Origin: an alpha proteobacterium L41A
GTDB taxonomy: Bacteria; Pseudomonadota; Alphaproteobacteria; Caulobacterales; Caulobacteraceae
DNA: 64,000 bases
Assembly (NCBI GenBank): GCA_000335735.1
Contig: AMYY01000007.1
Coordinates: 43,729 to 107,728 of the forward strand
Direction of reading: 5' to 3'
Each line of letters begins with the position of its first letter. Position 1 is the first letter of the stretch. Of this stretch, positions 53,139-62,707 are shown one piece after another. Both the position numbers and the translations under genes were made by a program. Under the pieces are notes generated by a model. The model had not been told where the DNA came from, ran no database searches, and saw only the letters and a list, made by a program, of their open reading frames with translations.

Positions 53139-53890
53139 GCCTGTTGTCGCTGGAGACGGTTCAGGCGCGGCTGGGCAAGGCCGTCGTGCTGGACGGGGTG
53201 AGCCTGTCGGTCGCGGCGGGCGAGGTCGTGGCCCTGTGCGGACCAAACGGCGCGGGCAAGAGCAGCGCCATCCGCGCGGCCGTGGGCCTGCTGGAGACGA
53301 CCGGCGGACAAATCAGGTTGGGCGGGGCGGACATCGTCGATCTGTCCCATCGCCAGCGGGCGGAACGCGTCGCCTATCTGCCGCAGGAACGGCGCATCGC
53401 CTGGAATCTGCCGGCGGCAGAGGTGGCGGCGCTCGGCGCGCCGTTTCTGTCAGGCGCGGATGCGCTGACGCGGGCGCGGGCCGCTCTGGACGAAGTCGGC
53501 GCCGGTCACCTGGCGGACCGCGGCGTTGCCGAGATGTCGGGTGGAGAGCGGGCGCGGGTTCTGCTGGCGCGCGCCCTTGTCGTCGATGCGCCGCTGCTGC
53601 TGGCCGACGAGCCGATCGCGGGCCTGGACCCGGATGCGCAGCGTCTGGTGCTGGAGCGCCTGAGAGCGCGCGCCGACGACGGGGCAGGGGTGCTGGTCAG
53701 CCTTCACGACCTGACCCTGGCTGCAGCCGTGGCGGATCGTATCGTCGTGCTGGATCGGGGGCGAGTCGTCGCCGACGCCCCACCGATCGAGGCCCTGTCG
53801 CCCGCCGTCCTGCGCGAGGTGTTCGGGCTGGACGGCGCGTGGATCGAGGGGCCGAACGGGCCGCTGCTGGCGGCCCGCCGGGCTCAGTAG
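53135..53890 (+). CDS. ABC transporter ATP-binding protein (BtuD/FecE-like)
   Basis: A 251-residue ATPase: Walker A GPNGAGKSSAI (~35-45), Q-loop in AYLPQERRI, signature MSGGERARV, Walker B LLLADEPIAGLD and switch His in SLHDL. It energises the importer formed with the binding protein and permease. The GTG at 53135 overlaps the permease stop. Its stop overlaps the stop of slt on the other strand by 7 bp. Confidence 0.92.
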   Translation: MSLLSLETVQARLGKAVVLDGVSLSVAAGEVVALCGPNGAGKSSAIRAAVGLLETTGGQIRLGGADIVDLSHRQRAERVAYLPQERRIAWNLPAAEVAALGAPFLSGADALTRARAALDEVGAGHLADRGVAEMSGGERARVLLARALVVDAPLLLADEPIAGLDPDAQRLVLERLRARADDGAGVLVSLHDLTLAAAVADRIVVLDRGRVVADAPPIEALSPAVLREVFGLDGAWIEGPNGPLLAARRAQ

Positions 53891-55944
53891 GCGATATAGG
53901 GCCGCGCGCCCGCCACCGATCCGCGCGAAATGTCGGCCGACGGCGTCAGCGGCGCCGTGCCGCCGTTCAGGCGCGCCTTGTAGACCGCCATGTTCTCCAT
54001 CACCCGCATCATGTAGTTGCGCGTCTCGGTGAAGGGCGCGCACTCGATGAAGTCGATGGTCTTGATCGCATCGCCGCGCGGATCGCCGCAACGGGCGATC
54101 CACTGGCTGGGCCGCGCGGGCCCAGCATTATAGCCAACCGTCGCCAGCAGCATGGAACCGTTGTTCGCGGCCATCAGCTCGCCCAGGTGATAGCTGCCCA
54201 GCGTCATGTTGTAGTCGGGGTCCCACAGCTGCTCGGCCGAATAGCTCATGCCCAGACGGCGGGCGACGCCCGAGGCGGTCGACGGCAAGAACTGCATCAT
54301 GCCGCGCGCGTCGGCGCCGGAGCGGGCGCGGGGATCGAAGCTGGATTCCTGGCGCGTGATCGCCTGGGTGAACTCCAGCGGTGCGGCGCCGGCGACCTGG
54401 GGCGGGACGCGGACCGGATACATCCGCTCGGGCATGACGAAGCCCCGCTGGCTGGCGGCGCGCCCCACCATCATGGCGGTGAAACCCTCGCCATAGCCGC
54501 GCGACAGGTCCATCAACAGGGCAAGGTCGTTGATCGTCGGCAGGTCGTTGTCCAACTGATAGGCGAAGACGCGAAGCAGGCTCATTTCGCCGGTCTCGCC
54601 CAGGATGCGCGTGGCGCGGACGATCTCGTTGCCTTCGAAACGGGCGATGTCCGCTTGGGACGGCACAGGTTCGCCCGGCAGCTGAAGCGTGGTCATCCCG
54701 GCTTTTTCGGCCGCCAGCTGACCGTAGAAGGTCTGCCAATGCTGGGCGCCGTTGCGATAGTATGCGAGGGCGGCGTCGCGTTCGCCGCGCGCCTCAGCGG
54801 CGCGACCCAGCCAGTAGAAGGCGCGGCCCTGAGTGATCGGCGTGGACGAGGCGGTGCGCAGGGCTTCGAAATGACGGGCGGCGACTTCGGGCTGGTTGAG
54901 CTTGGTCAGGGCGACCCAGCCGGCGAAGAATTCGGCGTCCACCATCCGGTCGCCCGAAGTGAAGCCGTGGCCGTTCATGGCATCATAGGCTGCGCGCCAG
55001 TTGCCCTGTTGCAGGGCGTCGAGGAAGTAGTTGCGGCGCTCGCTCCACAGAGTGTTATCGCCGGTCGTATGGCCCGGCGCCGGCGGCAGATTGGCCAGCA
55101 GCGCAAAGCCTTCCGATTGGCGATTTTGCGATCGCAGAAGGCGAACACGCTCCAGCACGACCGCCGGATCGGCCGCCTGGGCCGGCGTCAGATTGGCGAT
55201 GACGGCGTCGGGGCTGTAAGCCGAACGAAGGGTCATCACAGTGTTCGCGATGGCGGCGCGATCAGGCGAAACCAGATTGATCATGCTGCGCGTTGCCGGT
55301 CCGTGCGGACCGAGCAGCAGCATGTTCAGCCGCGCCTCGTGATCGGCGGGCGTCAGCCAGGAACCCCATTGACTGAGGATGCGCGACTGCGGCGCGTCGT
55401 CGAACGAGCGGGTGCGCCACCAGTCGCGGACCAGGGCGCGCGCCTCATCCTGGCGGCCGCGCTGCTGCAGCGCGGAGGCGTAGGCGATGGCCCCCTCGAC
55501 CGTCGTCGGCTTGCCGTCGGACATCAGGGCCAGGGCCGCGTCCGCGCCCATGCCAGAGCGGTCCAGCACCTTTTCGGCGGCGGCCCGTCTTGATTCGCCG
55601 CGCGGCCATCCCGCCAGATCCGACTGACCGCGCGCGAGGTCGGAGTAAGACAGCTGCTCGCCCGAGGTGTCGATCAGCGCCCATTCGACCAGTTTCCGTG
55701 CGGAGGCGTCCCTGATCTGCGACATGGCGGATTGGGCGCCAAACACATCGCGCGCACGCGCCGCCGCCAGCCCCTGACGAAACAGCGCTGTGTCCTGATC
55801 ATTCAGCACGCGGCCCTGATAGGTCGCCGAATAGCCGGGCACGGACGAAGACGCCGAGGCATAGGGCACAGGCTGGGTGGGCAGGGCGTCCTGCGGGTTC
55901 GGCGCAAGGACGGCGAGGGCCGCCGCCAGACTGGTCGCGATCAT
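53884..55944 (-). CDS. slt: Soluble lytic transglycosylase Slt
   Basis: A ~686-residue periplasmic muramidase that releases anhydro-muropeptides. A signal peptide (residues 1-20) is followed by a long alpha-superhelix of TPR-like repeats (to ~520) and the C-terminal lysozyme-like domain with AITRQESSFDPRARSGADARGMMQFL, whose Glu is the catalytic acid, and NMTLGSYHLGELM. I prefer the ATG at 55944 behind AGGACAG; another ATG lies 18 bp upstream. It converges on the importer operon. Confidence 0.92.
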   Translation of the reverse strand: MIATSLAAALAVLAPNPQDALPTQPVPYASASSSVPGYSATYQGRVLNDQDTALFRQGLAAARARDVFGAQSAMSQIRDASARKLVEWALIDTSGEQLSYSDLARGQSDLAGWPRGESRRAAAEKVLDRSGMGADAALALMSDGKPTTVEGAIAYASALQQRGRQDEARALVRDWWRTRSFDDAPQSRILSQWGSWLTPADHEARLNMLLLGPHGPATRSMINLVSPDRAAIANTVMTLRSAYSPDAVIANLTPAQAADPAVVLERVRLLRSQNRQSEGFALLANLPPAPGHTTGDNTLWSERRNYFLDALQQGNWRAAYDAMNGHGFTSGDRMVDAEFFAGWVALTKLNQPEVAARHFEALRTASSTPITQGRAFYWLGRAAEARGERDAALAYYRNGAQHWQTFYGQLAAEKAGMTTLQLPGEPVPSQADIARFEGNEIVRATRILGETGEMSLLRVFAYQLDNDLPTINDLALLMDLSRGYGEGFTAMMVGRAASQRGFVMPERMYPVRVPPQVAGAAPLEFTQAITRQESSFDPRARSGADARGMMQFLPSTASGVARRLGMSYSAEQLWDPDYNMTLGSYHLGELMAANNGSMLLATVGYNAGPARPSQWIARCGDPRGDAIKTIDFIECAPFTETRNYMMRVMENMAVYKARLNGGTAPLTPSADISRGSVAGARPYIAY

Positions 55945-56069
55945 GATCTGTCCTGTTCCCATTCAATCCCGGTTGCGGCGGAGCCGCTGGCGACCTAACG
56001 TCCCGCGCTCATTGCAAAGGCGATGAACATCCGTCCATCGTCACTCCCCACGCAGGCCAGCTTAGTCTC

Positions 56070-56954
56070 ATGAACGCCCCCTTGTTCAAGGGCGTGATCA
56101 CCGCCCTGATCACACCACTTCGTGACGGAAACGTGGACGAAGCCGCATTCGCCAAACTGCTCGAGCGTCAGATCGCCGCAGGTGTTCACGGCGTCGTCCC
56201 GATGGGCACGACGGGCGAGGGCGCCAGCATGGATCTGGATGAGCACAAACACGTCATCGAACTGTGCGTGCGTCTGACGGCTGGGCGTGTCGCGGTGATC
56301 GCCGGCACCGGATCGCCCTATACCAAGGAAGCCATCGACCTGACCCGACACGCCAAGACGGTGGGCGCGGACGGGGCTTTGATTGTGACGCCCTATTATA
56401 TTCGCCCGTCCCAGGCGGGCATGGCGGCGCATTTCGAAGCGGTCGCCGACGCCGTGCAGCTGCCGATCCTGCTTTACAATGTGCCGGGGCGGACGGGGGC
56501 CGATCTGTCTAATGAGACCGTGGCGCGGCTGGCGTCCCATCCGAACATCGTCGGCATCAAGGACGCCACGGGCGACATGAGCCGCGTCAGCTGGATGCGC
56601 GCGAACATCGATGGCCAGTTTGACCTGATCTCGGGCGATGATCCCAGCTATCTCGGCTACCACGCCCATGGCGGCGTCGGCCTGATCTCGGTGGCGTCCA
56701 ATGTCGCGCCCGAGGCCATGGTCGCCTTGCACAATGCGATGACCGCCGGCGATTATGCGGCAGCGCGCGACTGGCAGGACCGACTGATCAGTCTTTGCAA
56801 GGCGCTGTTCCTGGACAACTCGCCCGCGCCGACGAAATACGCCCTGGCCAAGCTTGGCTTGTGCAATGAGGAGGCGCGTCTGCCGCTGTCGCCGACCTCC
56901 GATGCGGTCAAACCGTTTATTGATCGCGCCATGGCGGCGGCGGGCGTCATCTGA
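56070..56954 (+). CDS. dapA: 4-hydroxy-tetrahydrodipicolinate synthase
   Basis: DapA condenses pyruvate with aspartate semialdehyde in lysine/meso-DAP synthesis. The 294-residue TIM barrel has [10 protein letters not shown] (Thr residues of the triad), [12 protein letters not shown] with Tyr, and GIKDATGD with the Schiff-base Lys. The AGTGS motif is present. The DAP product feeds peptidoglycan. Its stop overlaps the smpB ATG by one base, giving TGATG coupling. Confidence 0.96.
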   Translation: MNAPLFKGVITALITPLRDGNVDEAAFAKLLERQIAAGVHGVVPMGTTGEGASMDLDEHKHVIELCVRLTAGRVAVIAGTGSPYTKEAIDLTRHAKTVGADGALIVTPYYIRPSQAGMAAHFEAVADAVQLPILLYNVPGRTGADLSNETVARLASHPNIVGIKDATGDMSRVSWMRANIDGQFDLISGDDPSYLGYHAHGGVGLISVASNVAPEAMVALHNAMTAGDYAAARDWQDRLISLCKALFLDNSPAPTKYALAKLGLCNEEARLPLSPTSDAVKPFIDRAMAAAGVI

Positions 56955-57427
56955 TGACGCCCAAGCCGCAGTCGAAATCCAAGGTCATCGCTGAAAATCG
57001 CCGCGCGCGGTTCGACTATTTCCTTGAAGACAATATCGAGGCCGGGATCCAACTGCTGGGCACCGAGATCAAGGCGCTGCGTGACGGCCGGGCCAATATC
57101 GCCGAAAGCTATGCGGCGGTGGAGGGGCGCGAGATCGTGCTGATCAACGCCGATATCCCGCCGTACAAGCAGGCAAACCGCTTCAACCACGAGCCACGCC
57201 GACCGCGTAAACTGCTGCTGCACAGAAAGCAGATCGACAAGCTGATGGGGGCGGTCCAGCGCGATGGCCAGACCATCATTCCGCTGAAGCTCTATCTGAA
57301 CGATGCGGGCAAGGCGAAGCTGGAGATCGCGTTGGCCAAGGGCAAGAAGCTGCACGACAAGCGCGAGGCCTCGGCCGAACGCGACTGGCAGCGCGACAAG
57401 GCCCGCCTGATGCGCGACAAGGGCTGA
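56954..57427 (+). CDS. smpB: SsrA-binding protein SmpB
   Basis: SmpB holds the tRNA-like part of tmRNA in the A site. The 157-residue protein opens with [44 protein letters not shown], contains [20 protein letters not shown] and ends with the Lys/Arg-rich tail [22 protein letters not shown] that folds in the ribosome. The tmRNA and sspB are in this window 25 kb away. The ATG overlaps the dapA stop. Confidence 0.96.
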   Translation: MTPKPQSKSKVIAENRRARFDYFLEDNIEAGIQLLGTEIKALRDGRANIAESYAAVEGREIVLINADIPPYKQANRFNHEPRRPRKLLLHRKQIDKLMGAVQRDGQTIIPLKLYLNDAGKAKLEIALAKGKKLHDKREASAERDWQRDKARLMRDKG

Positions 57428-57430
57428 GGC

Positions 57431-58069
57431 TCAGGCCTCGATCAGGGTTCGGGCGCGCGCGAAGATGTCCTCGAACATCTGCGGCGTCAGGCGACCCGTG
57501 TTCGTGTTCAGGCGGGAGCAGTGATAGCTGTTCAGAATGACGTAGCCACCGGCTTCGCCCTGCGCCCCGTGACCCGCCGGCATCGCTGACGCAGGCCGTC
57601 CGAACGCTTTCAGGATGTTGCGGCGCGAGACGTCGCCCAGGGTCACGATCACCTTCAGATTGGGCAACAGCTTGAGCCGGTCGATCAGGAAGGGGCGGCA
57701 GGTCGTCTCCTCGATCGGCAGAGGCTTGTTGCCGGGCGGGGCGCACCGGACCGCATTGGTGATCATGCAGTCCGTCAGCGTCAGGTCATCTTCGCCGTCG
57801 GGATCGTAATGGCCTTGCGCAAAGCCGGCCTTCTTCAGGGTGTCGTACAGCAGCCACCCGGCGTGATCGCCGGTGAAGGGACGTCCCGTCCGGTTGGCGC
57901 CGGTCCGACCGGGCGCGAGACCGGCGATCAGCAGACGCGCGTTCGGATCGCCAAACGAGGCGGCCGGCCCGTTCCACCAGGCTGGATTCTGGCACGCATT
58001 CTCCTGACGATAGGCGACCAGGCGAGGGCACAGGGGGCAGTCGCGGGGCGGTTCGGGCGTCAGGGTCAT
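57431..58069 (-). CDS. Uracil-DNA glycosylase, family 5 (UDGb)-like
   Basis: A 212-residue Fe-S uracil-DNA glycosylase. N-terminal CPLCPRLVAYR and later Cys residues (CQNP, CAPP) are the [4Fe-4S] ligands. GLAPGRTGANRTGRPF is motif A of families 4/5, and NSYHCSRLNTNTGRLT carries the His and Ser near the catalytic site, in the style of family 5. It removes uracil from DNA. The ATGA overlap with the upstream NYN gene shows they are co-translated. Confidence 0.87.
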   Translation of the reverse strand: MTLTPEPPRDCPLCPRLVAYRQENACQNPAWWNGPAASFGDPNARLLIAGLAPGRTGANRTGRPFTGDHAGWLLYDTLKKAGFAQGHYDPDGEDDLTLTDCMITNAVRCAPPGNKPLPIEETTCRPFLIDRLKLLPNLKVIVTLGDVSRRNILKAFGRPASAMPAGHGAQGEAGGYVILNSYHCSRLNTNTGRLTPQMFEDIFARARTLIEA

Positions 58070-58602
58070 TGGGCGGCCTTCGGGCGGCCGAAGTCGGCCA
58101 TCAGGTCGTTCAGGTCCAGGAAGGCGTCGGCCTGACGACGCAATTCGTCGGCGATGTGCGGTGGCTGGGTCTTCTGGGTCGAGATGACGGTGACCCGCAC
58201 GCCCCTGGCCTGGATCGCCTGAACCACCCGCCGGAAGTCGCCGTCGCCGGAGAACAGCACCGCATGGTCGATGTGCGGCGCCAGCTCCAGCATGTCCACC
58301 GCGATCTCGATGTCCATATTGCCCTTGATCCGGCTGTGGCCGCTATTGTCTGTGAACCGCTTCACCGGCTTTGTGACGACCGAAAAGCCGTTGTAGTCCA
58401 GCCAGTCCACCAGCGGCTTCACCGGCGAGAATTCTTCGCCTTCGACCACGGCCGTATAGTAGTATGCGCGGGTCAGGATGGACCTCTCGCGGAACCAGTC
58501 CAGCATCCGCCGGAAGTCCATGTCGTGCTGCAGGGCGCGGGCGGCGGAGTAGAGGTTCGAGCCGTCGATGAAGATCGCCAGCCGGTCGGTGGGATGAAAC
58601 AT
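58066..58602 (-). CDS. NYN/LabA-like PIN-fold ribonuclease
   Basis: A 178-residue NYN-domain protein: RLAIFIDGSNLYSAARAL begins the fold and provides the first metal Asp, KGNMDIEIAVDMLE and VLFSGDGDFRRVVQAIQARG the others. Such proteins act as RNases on structured or tRNA-like RNAs in several bacteria, but the targets here are not known. The ATG at 58602 overlaps the folK ATG in CATG. Its 178-residue length is normal for LabA-type members. Confidence 0.88.
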   Translation of the reverse strand: MFHPTDRLAIFIDGSNLYSAARALQHDMDFRRMLDWFRERSILTRAYYYTAVVEGEEFSPVKPLVDWLDYNGFSVVTKPVKRFTDNSGHSRIKGNMDIEIAVDMLELAPHIDHAVLFSGDGDFRRVVQAIQARGVRVTVISTQKTQPPHIADELRRQADAFLDLNDLMADFGRPKAAQ

Positions 58603-59164
58603 GGTCGAAGCCGTCGAAAAAGATGAAAAATCGGATTGCGCGGTCGCCGTCGGAATCGATGACGGGTTCGACCTGAATGATGCAGTCATCGTGGCCCTGG
58701 GCTGCAATGACAAGGGGGCATGGTCGTCCTGCACCGAAGCGCTAGAGGCGGCGCTCGCGCGTTTTCGCAGCGAAGGGATTGATGTCGTCGCACGCTCGTC
58801 GTGGTGGTCGTCACTGGCCTGGCCCGATCCGCACGATCCAGCCTTCCTGAACGGCGTGGTCATCGTCCGCACAGAACACAATCCGCATGCCCTGATGGCG
58901 GCGCTCGGCCGTATCGAGGACGCGTTCGGTCGCGAGCGGTCGGTTCGCAATGCGCCGCGAACGCTGGATCTGGACCTGATCGCCTACGGACGATTGAGCG
59001 GTGATGTTAGGGGGTTGATCCTGCCCCATCCCCGCGCGGCCGAGCGCCGGTTCGTCATGGGCCCCATCGCCGAGATCGCGCCGAGTTGGGTGCATCCGCA
59101 TGGCGGGGCCGCAAGCGACCTGGCCGCTTCCGCCTCCGTCGGAGCCGACGCCCGCCCGACCTGA
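58601..59164 (+). CDS. folK: 6-hydroxymethyl-7,8-dihydropterin pyrophosphokinase FolK
   Basis: HPPK makes dihydropterin pyrophosphate for folate. The 187-residue protein has a ~25-residue N-terminal extension, then DAVIVALGCNDKGAWSSCTEALEAAL, WPDPHDPAFLNGVVIVRT, and the signature RNAPRTLDLDLIAYG with the two Mg-binding Asp, followed by LILPHPRAAERRFVMGPIAEIAP. The only in-frame upstream start is the ATG that forms CATG with the NYN gene. It leads to rpoZ 84 bp later. Confidence 0.93.
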   Translation: MVEAVEKDEKSDCAVAVGIDDGFDLNDAVIVALGCNDKGAWSSCTEALEAALARFRSEGIDVVARSSWWSSLAWPDPHDPAFLNGVVIVRTEHNPHALMAALGRIEDAFGRERSVRNAPRTLDLDLIAYGRLSGDVRGLILPHPRAAERRFVMGPIAEIAPSWVHPHGGAASDLAASASVGADARPT

Positions 59165-59248
59165 CGCCCAACTTCCGCCCCTGTGGCGTTGCAAAAAGCC
59201 GTCCTCATCTGTATTTGACGCGGTTCTCCCCCGCGTTCGAGGAATTTC

Positions 59249-59608
59249 ATGGCCCGCGTCACCGTCGAAGACTGCATCGAGAAGGTTCCGAACCGCTTTG
59301 GTCTGGTGCTGATGGCTGGCCACCGCGCCCGCAGCATCGCCAACGGCGCCGCCCTGACGATCGACCGCGACAACGACAAGAACCCTGTCGTCGCCCTGCG
59401 CGAAATCGCCGACGACACCGTGGTGCCGGACGAACTGCGCGAAACCATCATCACCACGCTGCAACGCGTCGATGAGCGCACGGAAGCCGAGGACGAGGCC
59501 GAAACGGTCGCCCTGCTGGCCTCGCCGCAGCACATGAACATGGCCGAGGCCGAGCTGATCCGCGCCCTGCAAAGCGACCGCGACGGCGGTCAGGAGGAGC
59601 GGTACTGA
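59249..59608 (+). CDS. rpoZ: RNA polymerase omega subunit
   Basis: A 119-residue omega subunit: [33 protein letters not shown] is the conserved N-terminal half. The tail is acidic ([15 protein letters not shown]). It helps assemble RNA polymerase and takes part in the ppGpp site. The stop lies inside the CTGA that starts the Rel/SpoT gene, so omega and (p)ppGpp synthetase are translationally coupled, as in E. coli's rpoZ-spoT order. Confidence 0.96.
   Translation: MARVTVEDCIEKVPNRFGLVLMAGHRARSIANGAALTIDRDNDKNPVVALREIADDTVVPDELRETIITTLQRVDERTEAEDEAETVALLASPQHMNMAEAELIRALQSDRDGGQEERY
59592..59597 (+). promoter_or_regulatory. Perfect Shine-Dalgarno AGGAGG for the CTG-started rel/spoT
   Basis: AGGAGG in the last codons of rpoZ, 7 nt before the CTG at 59605. 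It decides the start because no ATG, GTG or TTG occurs in the frame between the stop at 59473 and 59833. Confidence 0.65.
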
Positions 59609-61902
59609 CGCCCGAGGGAGCCCCTGGCGTCACTATCCTGCCGGCGCGGACCGAGACGGTTCCGCCGGCACCCCAAGCTGCAAACAAAAACGACCCTCTG
59701 ACGGCGCTCGTCGATCCGGCGCCGCAGCCCAAGCGCGCGCCGATACTGCGTCAGTTCGAGCTGATCGAGGCCGTCAAGGCCTATGACCCGACCGCCGACG
59801 AGGCGCTTCTGAACCGCGCCTACGTCTATGCGATGAAGATGCACGGTTCGCAGTTGCGAGCCTCGGGCGATCCCTATTTCGCCCACCCGATCCAGGTCGC
59901 GGGGATCCTTACCGACTATAAGCTCGACACCGCCACCATCGTCACCGCGCTGTTGCATGACGTCGTCGAGGACACTTCCGCGACGCGTGACGACATCGCC
60001 GGCATGTTCGGTGAGGAGGTCGCGGTCCTGGTCGAGGGCGTGACCAAGCTGTCGCGGCTGGAGCTTCAGGCCGAACACACGCGCCAGGCCGAGAACCTGC
60101 GCAAGTTCATTCTGGCCATCAGCCGGGACGTGCGGGTGCTGCTGGTCAAGCTGGCCGACCGTCTGCACAACATGCGCACGCTCCAGTTCGTGAAGCCGGA
60201 GAAGCGCGAGCGGATCAGCCGCGAAACGCTGGAAGTCTATGCGCCCCTGGGCCGGTCGATCGGCATCCATTCGATCGCGTCCGAGTTGGAAGAGCTGGCC
60301 TTCACCCATCTGAACCCAACGGCCAAGACCGCCATCGAGCGGCGGCTGGAGGCGTTGAAGCTGGAGCATGGCCGCGCCATCGACGGCGTGGCGAGCGAGG
60401 TCGAGCGCGTCCTGTCCGAGGCAAGTCTGAAGGCCAAGGTCTATGGCCGGCAAAAGACGCCCTATTCGATCTGGCGCAAACTTCAGCGCAAGTCGGTCGG
60501 CTTTTCGTCCCTCTCGGACATCTACGGCTTCCGCGTCATCGTCGAGGCTGAGGACGACTGCTATCGCGCGCTGGGCGTGATCCACCGCGAATGGCCGATG
60601 GTGCCCGAGCGGTTCAAGGATTTCATCTCGACGCCCAAGTCGAACAACTATCGCTCGTTGCACACGACCGTCGTCGGCCCGCGCGGCCTGCGGATCGAGA
60701 TGCAGATCCGCACCGAGGACATGGACCGGATCGCCGAGGACGGGGTCGCCGCCCACTGGCGCTACAAGAACCATTCCTATGGCTTCGACCGTGAGGCGAT
60801 GGAGCAGGGCGGCGGGCGTGACCCGCTTCAGAACCTGCGCCACCTGGTTCAGGTGATCGAGCACGGCGAGGGCGGCGAGGACTGGGTCGAGCACGCCAAG
60901 CTGGAAATGTACTTGGACCAGGTCTTCGTCTTCACGCCGAAGGGGCAGCTGGTCACCCTGCCGCGTGGGGGAATGCCTCTGGACTTCGCCTATGCCGTCC
61001 ACACCGAGGTCGGCGATACCGCCGTCGGCGTCAAGGTCAATGGCGAGTTGAAGCCCATGCGCACTCCGCTCCAGAACGGTGACGTGGTAGAGATCATCCG
61101 GGGCTCCAAGCGCGAAGTGCCTGCCGACTGGCGCAGCCTGACAGTCACGGGCCGCGCGCGCTCGGCCATTCGCCGCCATATCCGCACCTCCGAGCGCGAA
61201 GAGTTCATCAAGCTGGGTCGCGTCGCGTTGGATCAGACCCTGGGCCGGGTCGACAAGACTCTGACCGACGTGTCGCTGAAGCCGGTTCTGGAGTTGCTGG
61301 CGGTCGCGAGCGACGACGATCTGTTCGAAGGCCTGGGTCGCGGGCGGTTGTCGCCGACGACGGCGGCCGAAATTCTGTTTCCCGCGCTGAAGGGGCGGCT
61401 GAAGGCCGGACCCGAGAAGCAGCGCATCGAGGGCGAGAAGGCGCGGCTGTTCGTGCGCGGCGGCGGGCTGACGCCCGGCGTGTCGGTACACTTCGGTCAA
61501 TGCTGCACGCCCGTACCGGGCGACCGGATCGTGGGCATTCTGGAGCCGGAATCCGGCCTGACCGTCCACACCATCGATTGCCAGACCCTGGCCGCCTTCG
61601 CCGATGACGATTCGGTCTGGCATGACCTGCAATGGACGCCTCAGGCCGAAACGGACGCGGTCGCCGCCGCCCGCATTCGCGCGACGATCCGCAATGCGCC
61701 GGGCGTGCTGGGTCAGGTCACGACCCTGATCGGCGAGGCTGGCGGCAACATCATTAACCTGTCGATGGCGCATCGTCAGCAGGACTTCTTCGACGTGGAC
61801 GTGGATGTCGAGGTCGAAGACGCCAAGCATGCGACCATGATCATGGCGGCGCTGAGGGCCAATCCGTCGGTCGATTCCGTCGAGCGCGCGCGCGGCGAAT
61901 GA
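59605..61902 (+). CDS. spoT: Bifunctional (p)ppGpp synthetase/hydrolase (Rel/SpoT), CTG start proposed
   Basis: The stringent-response enzyme, 765 residues from the CTG. Order: HD hydrolase domain ([16 protein letters not shown] with the HD motif; DRLHNMRT), synthetase ([33 protein letters not shown]), TGS (about 430-490), zinc-finger/helical region ([13 protein letters not shown]) and C-terminal ACT domain. Family members begin near [11 protein letters not shown]; here that position reads [11 protein letters not shown] (ATA codon), with a 46-residue upstream extension. ATG at 59833 would delete the first part of the hydrolase domain. The stop overlaps the next ATG by 4 bp. Confidence 0.9.
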   Translation: MTPEGAPGVTILPARTETVPPAPQAANKNDPLTALVDPAPQPKRAPILRQFELIEAVKAYDPTADEALLNRAYVYAMKMHGSQLRASGDPYFAHPIQVAGILTDYKLDTATIVTALLHDVVEDTSATRDDIAGMFGEEVAVLVEGVTKLSRLELQAEHTRQAENLRKFILAISRDVRVLLVKLADRLHNMRTLQFVKPEKRERISRETLEVYAPLGRSIGIHSIASELEELAFTHLNPTAKTAIERRLEALKLEHGRAIDGVASEVERVLSEASLKAKVYGRQKTPYSIWRKLQRKSVGFSSLSDIYGFRVIVEAEDDCYRALGVIHREWPMVPERFKDFISTPKSNNYRSLHTTVVGPRGLRIEMQIRTEDMDRIAEDGVAAHWRYKNHSYGFDREAMEQGGGRDPLQNLRHLVQVIEHGEGGEDWVEHAKLEMYLDQVFVFTPKGQLVTLPRGGMPLDFAYAVHTEVGDTAVGVKVNGELKPMRTPLQNGDVVEIIRGSKREVPADWRSLTVTGRARSAIRRHIRTSEREEFIKLGRVALDQTLGRVDKTLTDVSLKPVLELLAVASDDDLFEGLGRGRLSPTTAAEILFPALKGRLKAGPEKQRIEGEKARLFVRGGGLTPGVSVHFGQCCTPVPGDRIVGILEPESGLTVHTIDCQTLAAFADDDSVWHDLQWTPQAETDAVAAARIRATIRNAPGVLGQVTTLIGEAGGNIINLSMAHRQQDFFDVDVDVEVEDAKHATMIMAALRANPSVDSVERARGE

Positions 61903-62657
61903 GCGACCCGATAAAGCCGAACGCCGCGCAGATGGCCTCGCCGTCCTATCGCATGGCGGCGATGGATCAGGACTTCCTGCTGGGCGATTCGATGCGCGGC
62001 GTGCGGTTCCTGATGGAATACGCCAAGCCCGAGGAGGCGTTGAGGGCCTGGGGCGTACGCTCGACCATCGTCGTTTTCGGCAGCGCGCGCATTCGCGAGG
62101 AACATCGTTGGTATGACGAGGCTCGCGCCTTTGGTCGACTGGCGTCCGAGCGGGGCGGAGCCTTGCGCGGGCGTGTCGGCGAACCGCGCGACAATGTCAT
62201 CGCCACCGGCGGCGGGCCAGGCATCATGGAAGCGGCCAACCGCGGGGCCGTGGACGCGGGCGCGCCGTCGGTCGGGTTCAACATCACCCTGCCGCATGAG
62301 CAGGAGCCGAACGCCTATTCGACCCCGGAGCTGACGTTCCGCTTTCACTATTTCGCGATGCGGAAGATGCATCTGGCGATGCGCGCCAATGCGCTGGTGG
62401 TGTTTCCCGGCGGCTTCGGCACCTTCGACGAGATGTTCGAAATGCTGACCCTGCGCCAGACGGGGAAAGCCCCGCCGGTTCCGGTCGTTCTGGTGGACAG
62501 GGCCTACTGGACCTCGGTGATCGGTTTCGAGGCTCTGGTCGAACATGGAATGATCGCGGCCGCCGACCTGGACCTGATCGGTTTCGCCGAGGACGCGGAG
62601 GGCGTCTGGGCCGAACTGCTCGCGCGCGGGCTGCGCCCGAACGAAAACATCGAATGA
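61899..62657 (+). CDS. LOG-family protein (TIGR00730-type Rossmann fold)
   Basis: A 252-residue protein with nucleotide-binding GSARIREEHRWYDEA and the LOG motifs GGGPGIMEAANRGA and PGGFGTFDEMFEML, which hold the catalytic Glu/Arg used by cytokinin riboside 5'-monophosphate phosphoribohydrolases. In bacteria these enzymes act on nucleotide monophosphates. Its ATGA overlap with spoT makes it part of the rpoZ-spoT operon. The N-terminal 45 residues are family-specific. Confidence 0.9.
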   Translation: MSDPIKPNAAQMASPSYRMAAMDQDFLLGDSMRGVRFLMEYAKPEEALRAWGVRSTIVVFGSARIREEHRWYDEARAFGRLASERGGALRGRVGEPRDNVIATGGGPGIMEAANRGAVDAGAPSVGFNITLPHEQEPNAYSTPELTFRFHYFAMRKMHLAMRANALVVFPGGFGTFDEMFEMLTLRQTGKAPPVPVVLVDRAYWTSVIGFEALVEHGMIAAADLDLIGFAEDAEGVWAELLARGLRPNENIE

Positions 62658-62707
62658 AGCGTCGCCGCAGGGTTCATCCGCGCGCGATCCGGGTCTAGAA
62701 CCGTGTC

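Noticed and set aside
53236..55593. 785-codon plus-strand reading frame over btuD-like and slt
   Set aside because: Out of frame with the ATPase gene and antisense to Slt; no recognisable motif.
59833..61902. Rel/SpoT starting at ATG 59833
   Set aside because: This start would remove conserved residues ([10 protein letters not shown]...) and leaves about 220 bp of conserved in-frame coding sequence unexplained.
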